Source of the DNA: Fretibacterium sp.
GTDB taxonomy: Bacteria; Synergistota; Synergistia; Synergistales; Aminobacteriaceae
DNA: 35,330 bases
Reading direction: 5' to 3'
Assembly (NCBI GenBank): GCA_024681935.1
Contig: JAIKZX010000119.1
Location: 1 to 35,330 of the forward strand
Shown here: one piece after another, positions 23,701 to 30,571 of the stretch
Layout: the number at the start of each line of letters is the position of its first letter
Numbering within the stretch: the stretch's first letter is position 1
The notes under the pieces: generated by a model
What the model saw: the letters and a program-made list of their open reading frames with translations, nothing else
Told to the model about the DNA's origin: nothing
Database searches by the model: none
Position numbers and translations under genes: made by a program

Positions 23701-24259
23701 GAAATTCACCAACTGTCTCATTGCGGACCTTCCCCTGTGGATGGGGAAGGGGGTAAAACCCCAGATTGGGGGCATCCTTCTCTCCGTCTCAGAGAAGACG
23801 ACCAAGAAGGGCGACGCGATGGGAGTTATGCTGCTGGAGGACTCGGAAAGCAGTGTTCCGCTGGTGGCCTTTCCCAAGACATGGGCTAAAATAAAAAACC
23901 GGGCCCTGTCGGGGAGCGTCTGTGTTGTGGAAGGCAGGATGGACGATCGGGGACAGCTCATCGTGGAGGACCTGAACCTGCTGGACGACCTGAAGGGGCA
24001 GGAACCGCGCCTTGTGAACGTCGAACTGAGGGTGAACCTCATTCCCGGGCTGAATGTGAAGGAGCTTGCCCGGGCTCTTCGGGACTGCCGTGGGCCGTCA
24101 CCGGTGCTGCTGGGGCTCAGGGACGACCGGGATTCCTGTGCGGTCTACCTGGATGGCTATCGTGTAGCCCCTTCGCCAGACCGCGTGAAGGAGTGTCTGG
24201 CCGCTGTTGTTCCGGAGGAGGCTCTGGAGGTCTCTTTTGGCCCCATGAGACAAGATTAG
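20768..24259 (+). CDS. dnaE: DNA polymerase III alpha subunit (DnaE)
   Basis: The replicative C-family polymerase, 1163 residues, a usual length for DnaE1. The N-terminal PHP domain begins FVHLHVHTEYSLLDGA. The palm contains GPGRGSAAGSL and the catalytic D405 and D407 in MPDIDTDVSD, a variant close to the Thermus type rather than the E. coli MPDFDVDF. Fingers and helix-hairpin-helix regions follow, then a beta-clamp-binding-like QLSLFELM near 925, and an OB-fold (IGGILLSVSEKTTKKGDAMG). No DEDD proofreading exonuclease is inserted in the PHP domain, so it is not PolC. ATG 20768 directly abuts the dnaX stop, with GTGAGG upstream, coupling clamp loader and polymerase synthesis. pyk follows after 52 bases. 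Confidence 0.97.
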   Translation: MTRPFVHLHVHTEYSLLDGAIRTKDLAKKVAGWSETEPRNKAVAMTDHGVMYGIVEFYENCRAQDVKPILGCETYVDPDGYRSREKKGKNNHLLLLSETEEGYHNLVKIISIANTDGFYYKPRIDHDLLASHARGIIASSACLAGEIPQFILEGKEDEAARRALLYQDIMGKGNFFLEIMPNSLPEQARVNKALIKISKDTGIPLIATADSHYLNKEDYDWHKILLRINTHADETDDAFGFSANDFFLWTPEEMNAVFGKEVPEALDNTAAIAERCNVELKLKTGNYMLPSLDLAEGMTLDSYLEEQARAGLRLRLKTEDPPEEYCKRLEYELGIITKMGFSAYFLIVSGIIKAAKERSIPIGPGRGSAAGSLVAWSLRITELDPLRYNLLFERFLNPERISMPDIDTDVSDKGREQLLKYIVERYGSDRVSQIITFGRMKSRQAVKDVGRATGVEYALMDKVAKLIPSDAKSIKEALERTPELEETAKNDARVREVLDVAEHIEGLARHASQHAAGVVITPVPITDLVPIRRIKSTGSAPSDESELDVSQTVTQFTMEPVEKLGLVKMDFLGLSTLSILEEALENIRLNGKTPPILNEIPTDDPATYKLLQEADTMGVFQLESDGIRSMLRKLKIDCFEDLIAALAMYRPGPLNSGMVDQYIKCKHGEARPEYPHPMLEGVLKDTYGVILYQEQVMQCASILAGYTLGEADLLRRAMGKKKIEVMKGERVKFLAGTAKNHIDDKKAGEIFDNIEKFAEYGFNKSHSAAYAIVAYDTAYLKANYQTEFMAAYLSSQMKAKKDVLGHYVREVRKSGLAVLPPDINSSMESFTAVGDVIRFGLGAVSRMGHGAVETIIEARKEGPFKSLWDFLSRVDLKVMNRAVVENLIKAGAFDEIESNRARLIAALPDYITAVQRLSAKGDQLSLFELMDNSGTEDMEPELPDVADFPVHERLDCEKEVTGLYISGHPFDAYEEELSKFTNCLIADLPLWMGKGVKPQIGGILLSVSEKTTKKGDAMGVMLLEDSESSVPLVAFPKTWAKIKNRALSGSVCVVEGRMDDRGQLIVEDLNLLDDLKGQEPRLVNVELRVNLIPGLNVKELARALRDCRGPSPVLLGLRDDRDSCAVYLDGYRVAPSPDRVKECLAAVVPEEALEVSFGPMRQD

Positions 24260-24311
24260 ACTGATTAGAATGACGGGTTAAGCGGGATAAATTATTTGAG
24301 GTGAAGAATAT

Positions 24312-26072
24312 ATGTTCGTAAAAATAGTCTGTACGATAGGCCCCGCCAGTGAGAACTATGACACGCTGAAGTCAATGGCGGAGGCAGGAATGAACGTGGC
24401 GCGGCTGAACTTCAGCCACGGCGACTACGAGGGGCATGAAAAGAAGCTGAATCTGGTCCGTCAGGTGGAACGCGACCTGGGTAAGCCCATTGCGACGCTG
24501 CTGGACACCAAGGGTCCGGAGATTCGGACGGGCCAGATGCAGAATGGGGAAATCCTGCTCACGTCTGGCAGCGAAATTGTCCTGACTACGGATGAAAACT
24601 GCATTGGGACACCGGAACGCATCTACGTCAATTACCCCCTTCTGGCTCAGGAGGTCACGCCGGGTCAGAACATTTTCATCGACGACGGCGCTCTGCACCT
24701 GGAGGTGGAGAGGATAGAGGGCCGGGATGTCCTGTGCCGCGTCATTGTCGGAGGGGCCCTGCGCAACACGAAGGGCATTAACGTCCCCGGGGCGGATATG
24801 TCCTTCCCCGCACTCTCGGAGAAGGACCGGGCGGACATCATCTGGGGCATTCAGCATAGTATGGAATACCTGGCTGTCTCCTTCGTTAAGAATCGCGCGG
24901 ATATTCTTGAGGTGCGGAAGCTGATACACGACTGCGGCAGCACCATGAAGATACTGGCCAAGATTGAGACCAGCCAGGCCGTTACGAATATCGAAGAGAT
25001 TGTTGAAGCGGCGGACGGCGTGATGGTGGCCCGGGGGGACCTTGGGGTCGAAATCCCGACGGAAGATGTTCCCCTCGTTCAGAAGCACATCATCGAAATG
25101 TGCCGCACGCGGGGCAAGGTCGTGATTGTCGCGACGCAGATGCTGGACTCCATGATCCGCAACCCGCGTCCCACGCGTGCCGAGGCCAGTGACGTGGCCA
25201 ACGCTGTGCTGGACGGGACGGATGCCGTTATGCTCTCTGGTGAGACAGCGTCGGGAAACTATCCGGTTCAGTCTGTCGCGACCATGCGGCACATCGTGGA
25301 CCGGACGGAGAAGGAACTTGGGATTTGGGGAATTCACAATCTGGGACAGACCATCCCTCTGGAAGTTCCCAGCGTGCCGGATGCCGTCAGCGGTGCGGCT
25401 GTCCTGATTGCCCGTCAGATTGGAGCCCCGGCGATTATCTGCCTCACCCGGAGCGGAATGACGGCCCGAATGATCAGCAAACACCGGCCCTCCTGTCCCA
25501 TCCTTGGCGTCACGCCGTCGCAGCAGACCTGGCGCGAGCTGTCCCTGTGGTGGGGTGTTCAGCCCGTCCGCCTGTTTGAGATGTCCGATGTCAACGTCGC
25601 GGCCAAGGAAGCGATCAACACCTGTGTCAGTGATGGACTTCTGCCGGATGGAGAACTGGTCGTGATCACAGCGGGGGTGCCTATTGGCCGGCCGGGCTCC
25701 ACAAACATGGTGGAGGTCCTGACCACAGGGACTATCATCCTCTCCGGGACTCCGCTGCTGAACAAGAATGCCTCGGGCCCCGTTTGCATTGCCCGCACGC
25801 CGAAGGAGGCTATGGAAAAGGCAACACCGGGATGTGTCCTGGTTGTCCGCCAGCTCAGCGAGGACTACCGACCCGTTCTGGATAAAGTGAGTGCGCTCCT
25901 TTTTGAGAGCGGGATGCTCATCTCCGAAGGCAACTCACTCGCGATGGACTACAATCTGCCCTGCATTGTTGGTGTGGCGGACGCTTTCTCCACCCTGATG
26001 GATGGCGATATCGTCTCCGTTGACGGCACCCGCGGGCTGATTTATAAGGGTAAGGTTCGTCTTGTCGTCTAA
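24312..26072 (+). CDS. pyk: Pyruvate kinase with C-terminal PEP-utilising-type domain
   Basis: Pyruvate kinase converts phosphoenolpyruvate and ADP to pyruvate and ATP, the last step of glycolysis. The 586-residue protein has KIVCTIGPAS at the start, the barrel motif MNVARLNFSHG, LDTKGPEIRTG, the catalytic KIETSQAV segment, and VMVARGDLGVEIP with the downstream TQMLDSM and TRAEASDVANAVLDGTDAVMLSGETA. About 110 C-terminal residues beyond the usual protein (SGPVCIARTPKEAMEKATPG to DGTRGLIYKG) form the PEP-utiliser mobile-domain-like extension known from Bacillus/Geobacillus enzymes. GAGGTGAAG lies upstream of ATG 24312. The N-terminus is a few residues shorter than most, with FVKIVCTIGP directly after Met. 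Confidence 0.97.
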   Translation: MFVKIVCTIGPASENYDTLKSMAEAGMNVARLNFSHGDYEGHEKKLNLVRQVERDLGKPIATLLDTKGPEIRTGQMQNGEILLTSGSEIVLTTDENCIGTPERIYVNYPLLAQEVTPGQNIFIDDGALHLEVERIEGRDVLCRVIVGGALRNTKGINVPGADMSFPALSEKDRADIIWGIQHSMEYLAVSFVKNRADILEVRKLIHDCGSTMKILAKIETSQAVTNIEEIVEAADGVMVARGDLGVEIPTEDVPLVQKHIIEMCRTRGKVVIVATQMLDSMIRNPRPTRAEASDVANAVLDGTDAVMLSGETASGNYPVQSVATMRHIVDRTEKELGIWGIHNLGQTIPLEVPSVPDAVSGAAVLIARQIGAPAIICLTRSGMTARMISKHRPSCPILGVTPSQQTWRELSLWWGVQPVRLFEMSDVNVAAKEAINTCVSDGLLPDGELVVITAGVPIGRPGSTNMVEVLTTGTIILSGTPLLNKNASGPVCIARTPKEAMEKATPGCVLVVRQLSEDYRPVLDKVSALLFESGMLISEGNSLAMDYNLPCIVGVADAFSTLMDGDIVSVDGTRGLIYKGKVRLVV

Positions 26073-26100
26073 GACAGGACCCATCTGAGGAGAGGCGCGA

Positions 26101-26961
26101 ATGTGGTCTGAGGTAAGGACCTTTCTTGATATCCTCATCGTCTCGGTAATCATCTACCGTATCCTGGTGCTGATTGTCGGGACAAGAGCTGTCCAGCTAC
26201 TGAAGGGAGTGCTGGTGCTTGTCCTCTTCTCCGTGCTGGCGTCGATGCTTCATTTCCGGCTTCTCACATGGCTGTTAGGGCAGACAATCTGGGCCCTGAG
26301 CTTTGCCATTCCCATTGTCTTTCAGCCGGAGCTGCGCAAGATGCTGGAGGAAATTGGGAGGGGAAACCTTTGGCGTCAGCAGATGGACCTTGACGAGGCG
26401 GAGCAGAGGGTTAAGCAAATCGTGGGGGCGTTGAGTTATATGAAGGCCCATAAAATTGGGGCTCTTCTGGTTTTCCAGCAGGAAACCGGACTGGGGGACT
26501 ACTGGCACACGGCCATCCGTTTGGATGCGAATGTTACCCAGGAGCTCATCATCTCCATCTTTTGGAAGGACAACCCGCTGCACGATGGGGCTTTGATTCT
26601 GGACCGCTATTCCCTTATCGCGGGGGGATGTTATCTTCCCCTCGCGGATGCTCCTGAAATTTCCCGCTGGTACGGGACCCGGCACAGGGCGGCTCTCGGC
26701 ATCTCAGAGGTGTCGGATGCCATCGTGCTTGTTGTCTCCGAGGAGCGGGGAGACATTTCTCTCGCCTTCAAGGGGCGGCTCTCAAAGAATCTGAAGGAGT
26801 TTCAGGTAGAGAAGCTCCTGCTGCACTACTTCGCCGGGGACCCCGCACTCAGAACGTGGCAGAGCCGGGTGGAGGGTTTCCTGCGCCTGCTGTGGAGCTC
26901 CGGCCGGGACCCTAAAAAGGAACTGAGGGAACCCCATGAGGAACAGCAGGAACACGCATAA
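26101..26961 (+). CDS. cdaA: Diadenylate cyclase CdaA
   Basis: A 286-residue membrane-bound diadenylate cyclase, which makes c-di-AMP from two ATP. The N-terminus carries three hydrophobic segments (about residues 8-25, 35-52 and 56-75) as in CdaA/YbbP. The DAC domain shows the catalytic DGA motif in LHDGAL (162-164) and the RHR motif at 194-196 in GTRHRAALGISE. The C-terminal tail of about 50 residues is charged. ATG 26101 has GAGGAG about 9 bases upstream. The next genes are cdaR and glmM, the conserved CdaA regulator and GlmM cluster of Gram-positive bacteria. c-di-AMP usually controls potassium and osmolyte balance and cell-wall state. Confidence 0.97.
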   Translation: MWSEVRTFLDILIVSVIIYRILVLIVGTRAVQLLKGVLVLVLFSVLASMLHFRLLTWLLGQTIWALSFAIPIVFQPELRKMLEEIGRGNLWRQQMDLDEAEQRVKQIVGALSYMKAHKIGALLVFQQETGLGDYWHTAIRLDANVTQELIISIFWKDNPLHDGALILDRYSLIAGGCYLPLADAPEISRWYGTRHRAALGISEVSDAIVLVVSEERGDISLAFKGRLSKNLKEFQVEKLLLHYFAGDPALRTWQSRVEGFLRLLWSSGRDPKKELREPHEEQQEHA

Positions 26962-26979
26962 GGATGCGGGGGATAAGCG

Positions 26980-28218
26980 ATGAAAATTGCAAACAAGAGA
27001 ATTGATGATATCCTCACCTCGCCCTGGGCATTGTGGTTCATTTCGATTACGACGGCAGTGGCGCTGTGGTTCTATGTGACCGGGACAGAGGAGAGTGATT
27101 ATGTCTCCCGGAAGTTCACCTGTCCGCTCGAATATCGATCCCTTGACCCTCAGGCGGTGCTTCGCGGCCGGGTGCAGGAGGTCGATATAGAGATACGCGG
27201 GCTGGAAAAAGACATCGCGCATTTGAATTATGACACCATTGCCTGTTTTGTTGACGCACGCAGCCTTGCACCGGGGAAGCGGTACACTCAAAACGTCAAA
27301 GTTGCCCTGCCGCCTGAAATCACGCTGATTTCCTGCGTGCCTTCTCAGGTGGTGCTTGACCTGGTGCGTCAGATTGTCCGGCTTATGCCCGTTGAGGTTG
27401 TTTTACCGCAGGATATTCCAGAGGGACAATACCTCGAGGGAGTGGAGGTTATCCCCAAGGAGGTCGGAGTCCGCGGGATAGAGACAGACGTGGCGAAAGT
27501 CGGTTCTCTCCGCGCGATGCCTACGGCCGATGAACTGCAGTCCGGAAAGGAGCTCATTCTGCCATTGAAATTTGTTCAGTCTGAGCCCTTTGATGGTTCC
27601 GTTACCCTTGAACCGGCACAGGTCCGTGTCAAGGGGACGCTGGTACGGGGGCTCCCCAAGCGGAGGGTTCCAGTCAACGCGCGCCTCAGCGGGGAACTCG
27701 ACGCAGATTATGAGATTCTGTCTGTCGTCACAGATCCATCTGAGGTATCAATCGAAGGGGCGTCAGAGTTGCTGGATAAAGTCGAGGCCGTGGAAACTGA
27801 GACGGTTGATATATCCCAGTTTAGGGAGAACCAGGCGGTGGTCGTTCCTCTCAGAACCCCGGATGTGGAGGGGGTTTCGATTTCAGGCGTCAAGTCGGTT
27901 CGCCTTACGCTGCAGCTGGGGGAGGTAAAGGCTGGAAAAACGCTGGTGAACATTCCTGTTGAAGTTCATGGCACGGATAAAAGGTGGACGGTCAGCCCTT
28001 CATCCGTCGCTGTGACCCTTGAAGGCGTCCCCTCAAAGATTGAGAATGTTTCCGCTGGTGACGTTAAGCTCAGAGCGTGGGCTGACCTCTCCAACATCTT
28101 TGTGACGCCGGTCATACTGCCCGTACGGGCGGAACTCGCTTCAAGCGATTTCAAAGTGATAAGAATTGAGCCTTCGACCGTAACGGTCAACGCGGCGGAG
28201 GATTCAGGAAAATGGTGA
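26980..28218 (+). CDS. cdaR: CdaR/YbbR-like regulator of CdaA
   Basis: A 412-residue protein with one N-terminal membrane helix (PWALWFISITTAVALWFYVTG, about residues 13-33) and a long extracytoplasmic part made of repeated YbbR domains. About four repeats are suggested by recurring segments such as PVEVVLPQDIPEGQYLEG and VPVNARLSGELDADYEIL with VTDPSEVSIEGASELLDKVE. CdaR binds CdaA through the membrane and modulates c-di-AMP synthesis. The start follows cdaA by 18 bases; the ribosome-binding site is weak (GGGGGAT). The 3' end overlaps the glmM start by 7 bases. Confidence 0.93.
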   Translation: MKIANKRIDDILTSPWALWFISITTAVALWFYVTGTEESDYVSRKFTCPLEYRSLDPQAVLRGRVQEVDIEIRGLEKDIAHLNYDTIACFVDARSLAPGKRYTQNVKVALPPEITLISCVPSQVVLDLVRQIVRLMPVEVVLPQDIPEGQYLEGVEVIPKEVGVRGIETDVAKVGSLRAMPTADELQSGKELILPLKFVQSEPFDGSVTLEPAQVRVKGTLVRGLPKRRVPVNARLSGELDADYEILSVVTDPSEVSIEGASELLDKVEAVETETVDISQFRENQAVVVPLRTPDVEGVSISGVKSVRLTLQLGEVKAGKTLVNIPVEVHGTDKRWTVSPSSVAVTLEGVPSKIENVSAGDVKLRAWADLSNIFVTPVILPVRAELASSDFKVIRIEPSTVTVNAAEDSGKW

Positions 28219-29591
28219 GTCAGAATGGTGGGTCAGAAGTGAAGAGCAAGAGAGTGCTTTTTGGGACAGACGGAGTCCGCGATGTCGCCAATAAGGGCGG
28301 GATGACCCCTGAAATGGCCTTAAGGCTGGGCAGGGCTTTCATCCTGTTCCTGATGGAGAAGGAGGGCGTACCACGCCCACGGATCGTCATGGGACGGGAC
28401 ACGCGGAGGAGCGGCATGATGCTGGAAGGGGCGCTCGCCGCGGGGATGACCTCAGCCGGGGCGGAAGTGCTCTCCATCGGTGTTATCCCGACACCGGGAG
28501 TAAGCTGTGCTGTAAAGAGCCTTGGGGTAAACGGTGGGGCCGTAATCAGCGCTTCGCACAACCCGGCGGAGTATAACGGAATTAAGTTCCTTGACCGGGA
28601 TGGGTGCAAACTCTCTGACGAAGCAGAGCTGAGCATTGAGGAGTACATCGGGGACAATCTCACGGACGACTGGCGGCCCACGGGCGCATCCGTTGGCGAG
28701 GTGCATTCCCGGCCTGAACTTGTCCAAAACTATGCGAAACACCTGGCTGCCCTTCCGCGTTGTGGGGTGCTTCCCGGCAAGGTGGCTTTTGACTGCGCCC
28801 ACGGGGCAGAAGGTGTTGTGATGCCGCTGCTTATTGAAATGCTTGGATGGAACTGTCCTCTCATTGCCGTGTCCTCCAACGGGATGAACATCAACGATGA
28901 TGCGGGCGTCATGCACATGGAGCACCTGGAAAACTATGTGACACACTTTAATTGCCGGCTGGGCTTTGCCTTTGACGGCGATGCGGACAGGGTGCTTGCT
29001 GCAGATGCCAGAGGGCGCATTATCGACGGAGATATCCTGCTGTGGGTCCTTGCACGATGGCTTCTCTCCCAGGGGCTCCTCGGCAGCGGGGTCGTGGTGA
29101 CGGTGATGAGCAACATGGCCCTTGAAGGGCACCTTGAACGCGAAGGAATCAAGGTCTTTCGCTGTCCGGTGGGGGACCGCTATGTCCTGGACGCCATGCG
29201 GCACTCCGGGGCGCGGCTTGGCGGTGAACAATCCGGACACATCATTGCGGACGCTTTCACCAGCACGGGGGATGGGCTGTGTACGGCGTTGCTTTTTCTC
29301 AAGGCCCTCTCTGACCTTGGCGAGGATCCTGATACCCTGGTGGATCGTTTTGGCCGTTATCCTCAGAAACTGACGAATCTTCCCCTGAGAGAGCATGAGA
29401 CACCGGACATGGAACAGGTCAATGCCATTGCCGGCGTGGCGCAGAAACGTATAGAGGGAACGGGGCGTATCTTCATTCGCCCCTCCGGAACAGAACCGCT
29501 GCTGCGCATCCTGGTTGAGGCCAGGGAGACGAATCTGGTCGAAGAGGTGTCCAGGATTCTTGTTGAGGAACTCAAAGATTATTGCGGATGA
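28212..29591 (+). CDS. glmM: Phosphoglucosamine mutase GlmM
   Basis: A 459-residue alpha-D-phosphohexomutase that turns glucosamine 6-phosphate into glucosamine 1-phosphate for peptidoglycan and lipopolysaccharide precursors. The active phosphoserine is S115 in ISASHNPAEYNG, the magnesium loop is FDGDADR, the sugar loop is GGEQSGHI, and the phosphate-binding loop is RPSGTEPLLRI. The N-terminal motif reads GTDGVRD rather than the usual GTDGVRG. ATG 28212 has GGAGG about 10 bases upstream and overlaps the cdaR end; an internal GTG at 28239 would leave a more standard N-terminus but has no clear site. CdaA, CdaR and GlmM form a complex in Gram-positive species in which GlmM inhibits the cyclase, which explains the clustering. 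Confidence 0.95.
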   Translation: MVSQNGGSEVKSKRVLFGTDGVRDVANKGGMTPEMALRLGRAFILFLMEKEGVPRPRIVMGRDTRRSGMMLEGALAAGMTSAGAEVLSIGVIPTPGVSCAVKSLGVNGGAVISASHNPAEYNGIKFLDRDGCKLSDEAELSIEEYIGDNLTDDWRPTGASVGEVHSRPELVQNYAKHLAALPRCGVLPGKVAFDCAHGAEGVVMPLLIEMLGWNCPLIAVSSNGMNINDDAGVMHMEHLENYVTHFNCRLGFAFDGDADRVLAADARGRIIDGDILLWVLARWLLSQGLLGSGVVVTVMSNMALEGHLEREGIKVFRCPVGDRYVLDAMRHSGARLGGEQSGHIIADAFTSTGDGLCTALLFLKALSDLGEDPDTLVDRFGRYPQKLTNLPLREHETPDMEQVNAIAGVAQKRIEGTGRIFIRPSGTEPLLRILVEARETNLVEEVSRILVEELKDYCG

Positions 29592-29610
29592 TACTGAGGA
29601 GGTTTTTCTA

Positions 29611-30519
29611 TTGGACACGTTAACCGTGAAAAAATGCCTGTTTCCCGTGGCGGGACTGGGGACACGTTTCCTGCCTGTGACCAAGGAAATTGCCAAGGAG
29701 ATGTTGCCGCTGGTGAATCGCCCGATTATCTCCTATGGTGTTGAGGAGGCGCTGAACTCCGGCTGCTCGGACCTTATCATGATTACCGGGCGGGCAAAGA
29801 GATCCATAGAGAATTATTTCGACCGCTCCTTTGAACTGGAGCATCTGCTGAAGACGCGGGGGAAAGATGAACTTTACGAAAAGATGGTAGCAATCTCCAA
29901 CATGGCGGAGATCCTTTACGTTCGTCAGCGGGAACCACTGGGGCTGGGACATGCCGTGCTGTGCGGAGAGCCCTTCTGCCGCGACGGTTATTTTGGGGTC
30001 ATTCTGCCGGATGACGTGTTCATCTCAGACAAGGAAGAAGCCACGCCGCCGGTTATGGCGCAGCTCATCGATGTCCATAACCGTCTGGGGGGAAGCGTCA
30101 TCGCGTTGGAACACGTCGCACGGGAGGATGTGTCCCGCTACGGGATTATTCGCTCGGAAGTTTTGAGCGACGGCATCCATCGCATCCTGGATATGGTGGA
30201 GAAGCCCTCCATAGAAGAAGCCCCCAGTCGCTACGCTATTATGGGACGTTATGTGCTCTCACCCTCCATCTTTGAAATCCTGACAAAACAGGGGGCAGGG
30301 GCAGGCGGGGAGATACAGCTCACAGACGCGATTAAGACCCTGGCGAAGCAAGAGCCCGTGTGGGGCGTCGTCTACCGCGGACGACGCTTTGACTGCGGAA
30401 CGCAGAAGGGCTGGCTCGCAGCCAACGTGCAGCTTGCCTTAGAGGACCCGGAGCTGCGGGGTGTTGTGTTGGATATCGTAAAAAAAGTGGGGGATACCTC
30501 CTCCGGGCAGAAGGGGTAG
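29611..30519 (+). CDS. galU: UTP-glucose-1-phosphate uridylyltransferase
   Basis: A 302-residue nucleotidyltransferase that makes UDP-glucose. Motifs: CLFPVAGLGTRFLPVTKEIAKEMLP (nucleotide-binding loop and catalytic basic residues), GLGHAV, PDDVF, MVEKPS, GRYVL, and the C-terminal GAGAGGEIQLTDAI and RRFDCGTQKGWL, all typical of GalU. The track start at 29515 overlaps glmM and adds 32 non-homologous residues. TTG 29611 is preferred because GAGGAGG lies 8 bases upstream and the protein then begins nine codons before the nucleotide-binding loop. It follows glmM by 19 bases, continuing the cell-envelope precursor theme of the cluster. RmlA-type specificity is less likely given the full GalU motif set. 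Confidence 0.94.
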   Translation: MDTLTVKKCLFPVAGLGTRFLPVTKEIAKEMLPLVNRPIISYGVEEALNSGCSDLIMITGRAKRSIENYFDRSFELEHLLKTRGKDELYEKMVAISNMAEILYVRQREPLGLGHAVLCGEPFCRDGYFGVILPDDVFISDKEEATPPVMAQLIDVHNRLGGSVIALEHVAREDVSRYGIIRSEVLSDGIHRILDMVEKPSIEEAPSRYAIMGRYVLSPSIFEILTKQGAGAGGEIQLTDAIKTLAKQEPVWGVVYRGRRFDCGTQKGWLAANVQLALEDPELRGVVLDIVKKVGDTSSGQKG

Positions 30520-30530
30520 TCCCCAGTGAG

Positions 30531-30539
30531 TGGTATGAT
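30531..30539 (+). promoter_or_regulatory. Candidate extended -10 promoter for metG
   Basis: TGGTATGAT (TG, one base, TATGAT) lies 33 bases before the metG start, in the 52-base gap after galU. No -35 is evident and there is no room for a T-box leader. Confidence 0.35.
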
Positions 30540-30571
30540 AGAGAAATTAATACGCTACGGAGGTTCCTGTC

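Noticed and set aside
24372-25484. Minus-strand 370-residue ORF inside pyk
   Set aside because: It is antisense to the catalytic core of pyruvate kinase with no domain match.
28452-29696. Minus-strand 414-residue ORF across glmM
   Set aside because: It is antisense to glmM and the galU start, with His/Arg-rich composition typical of a shadow frame, and no supporting ribosome-binding site.
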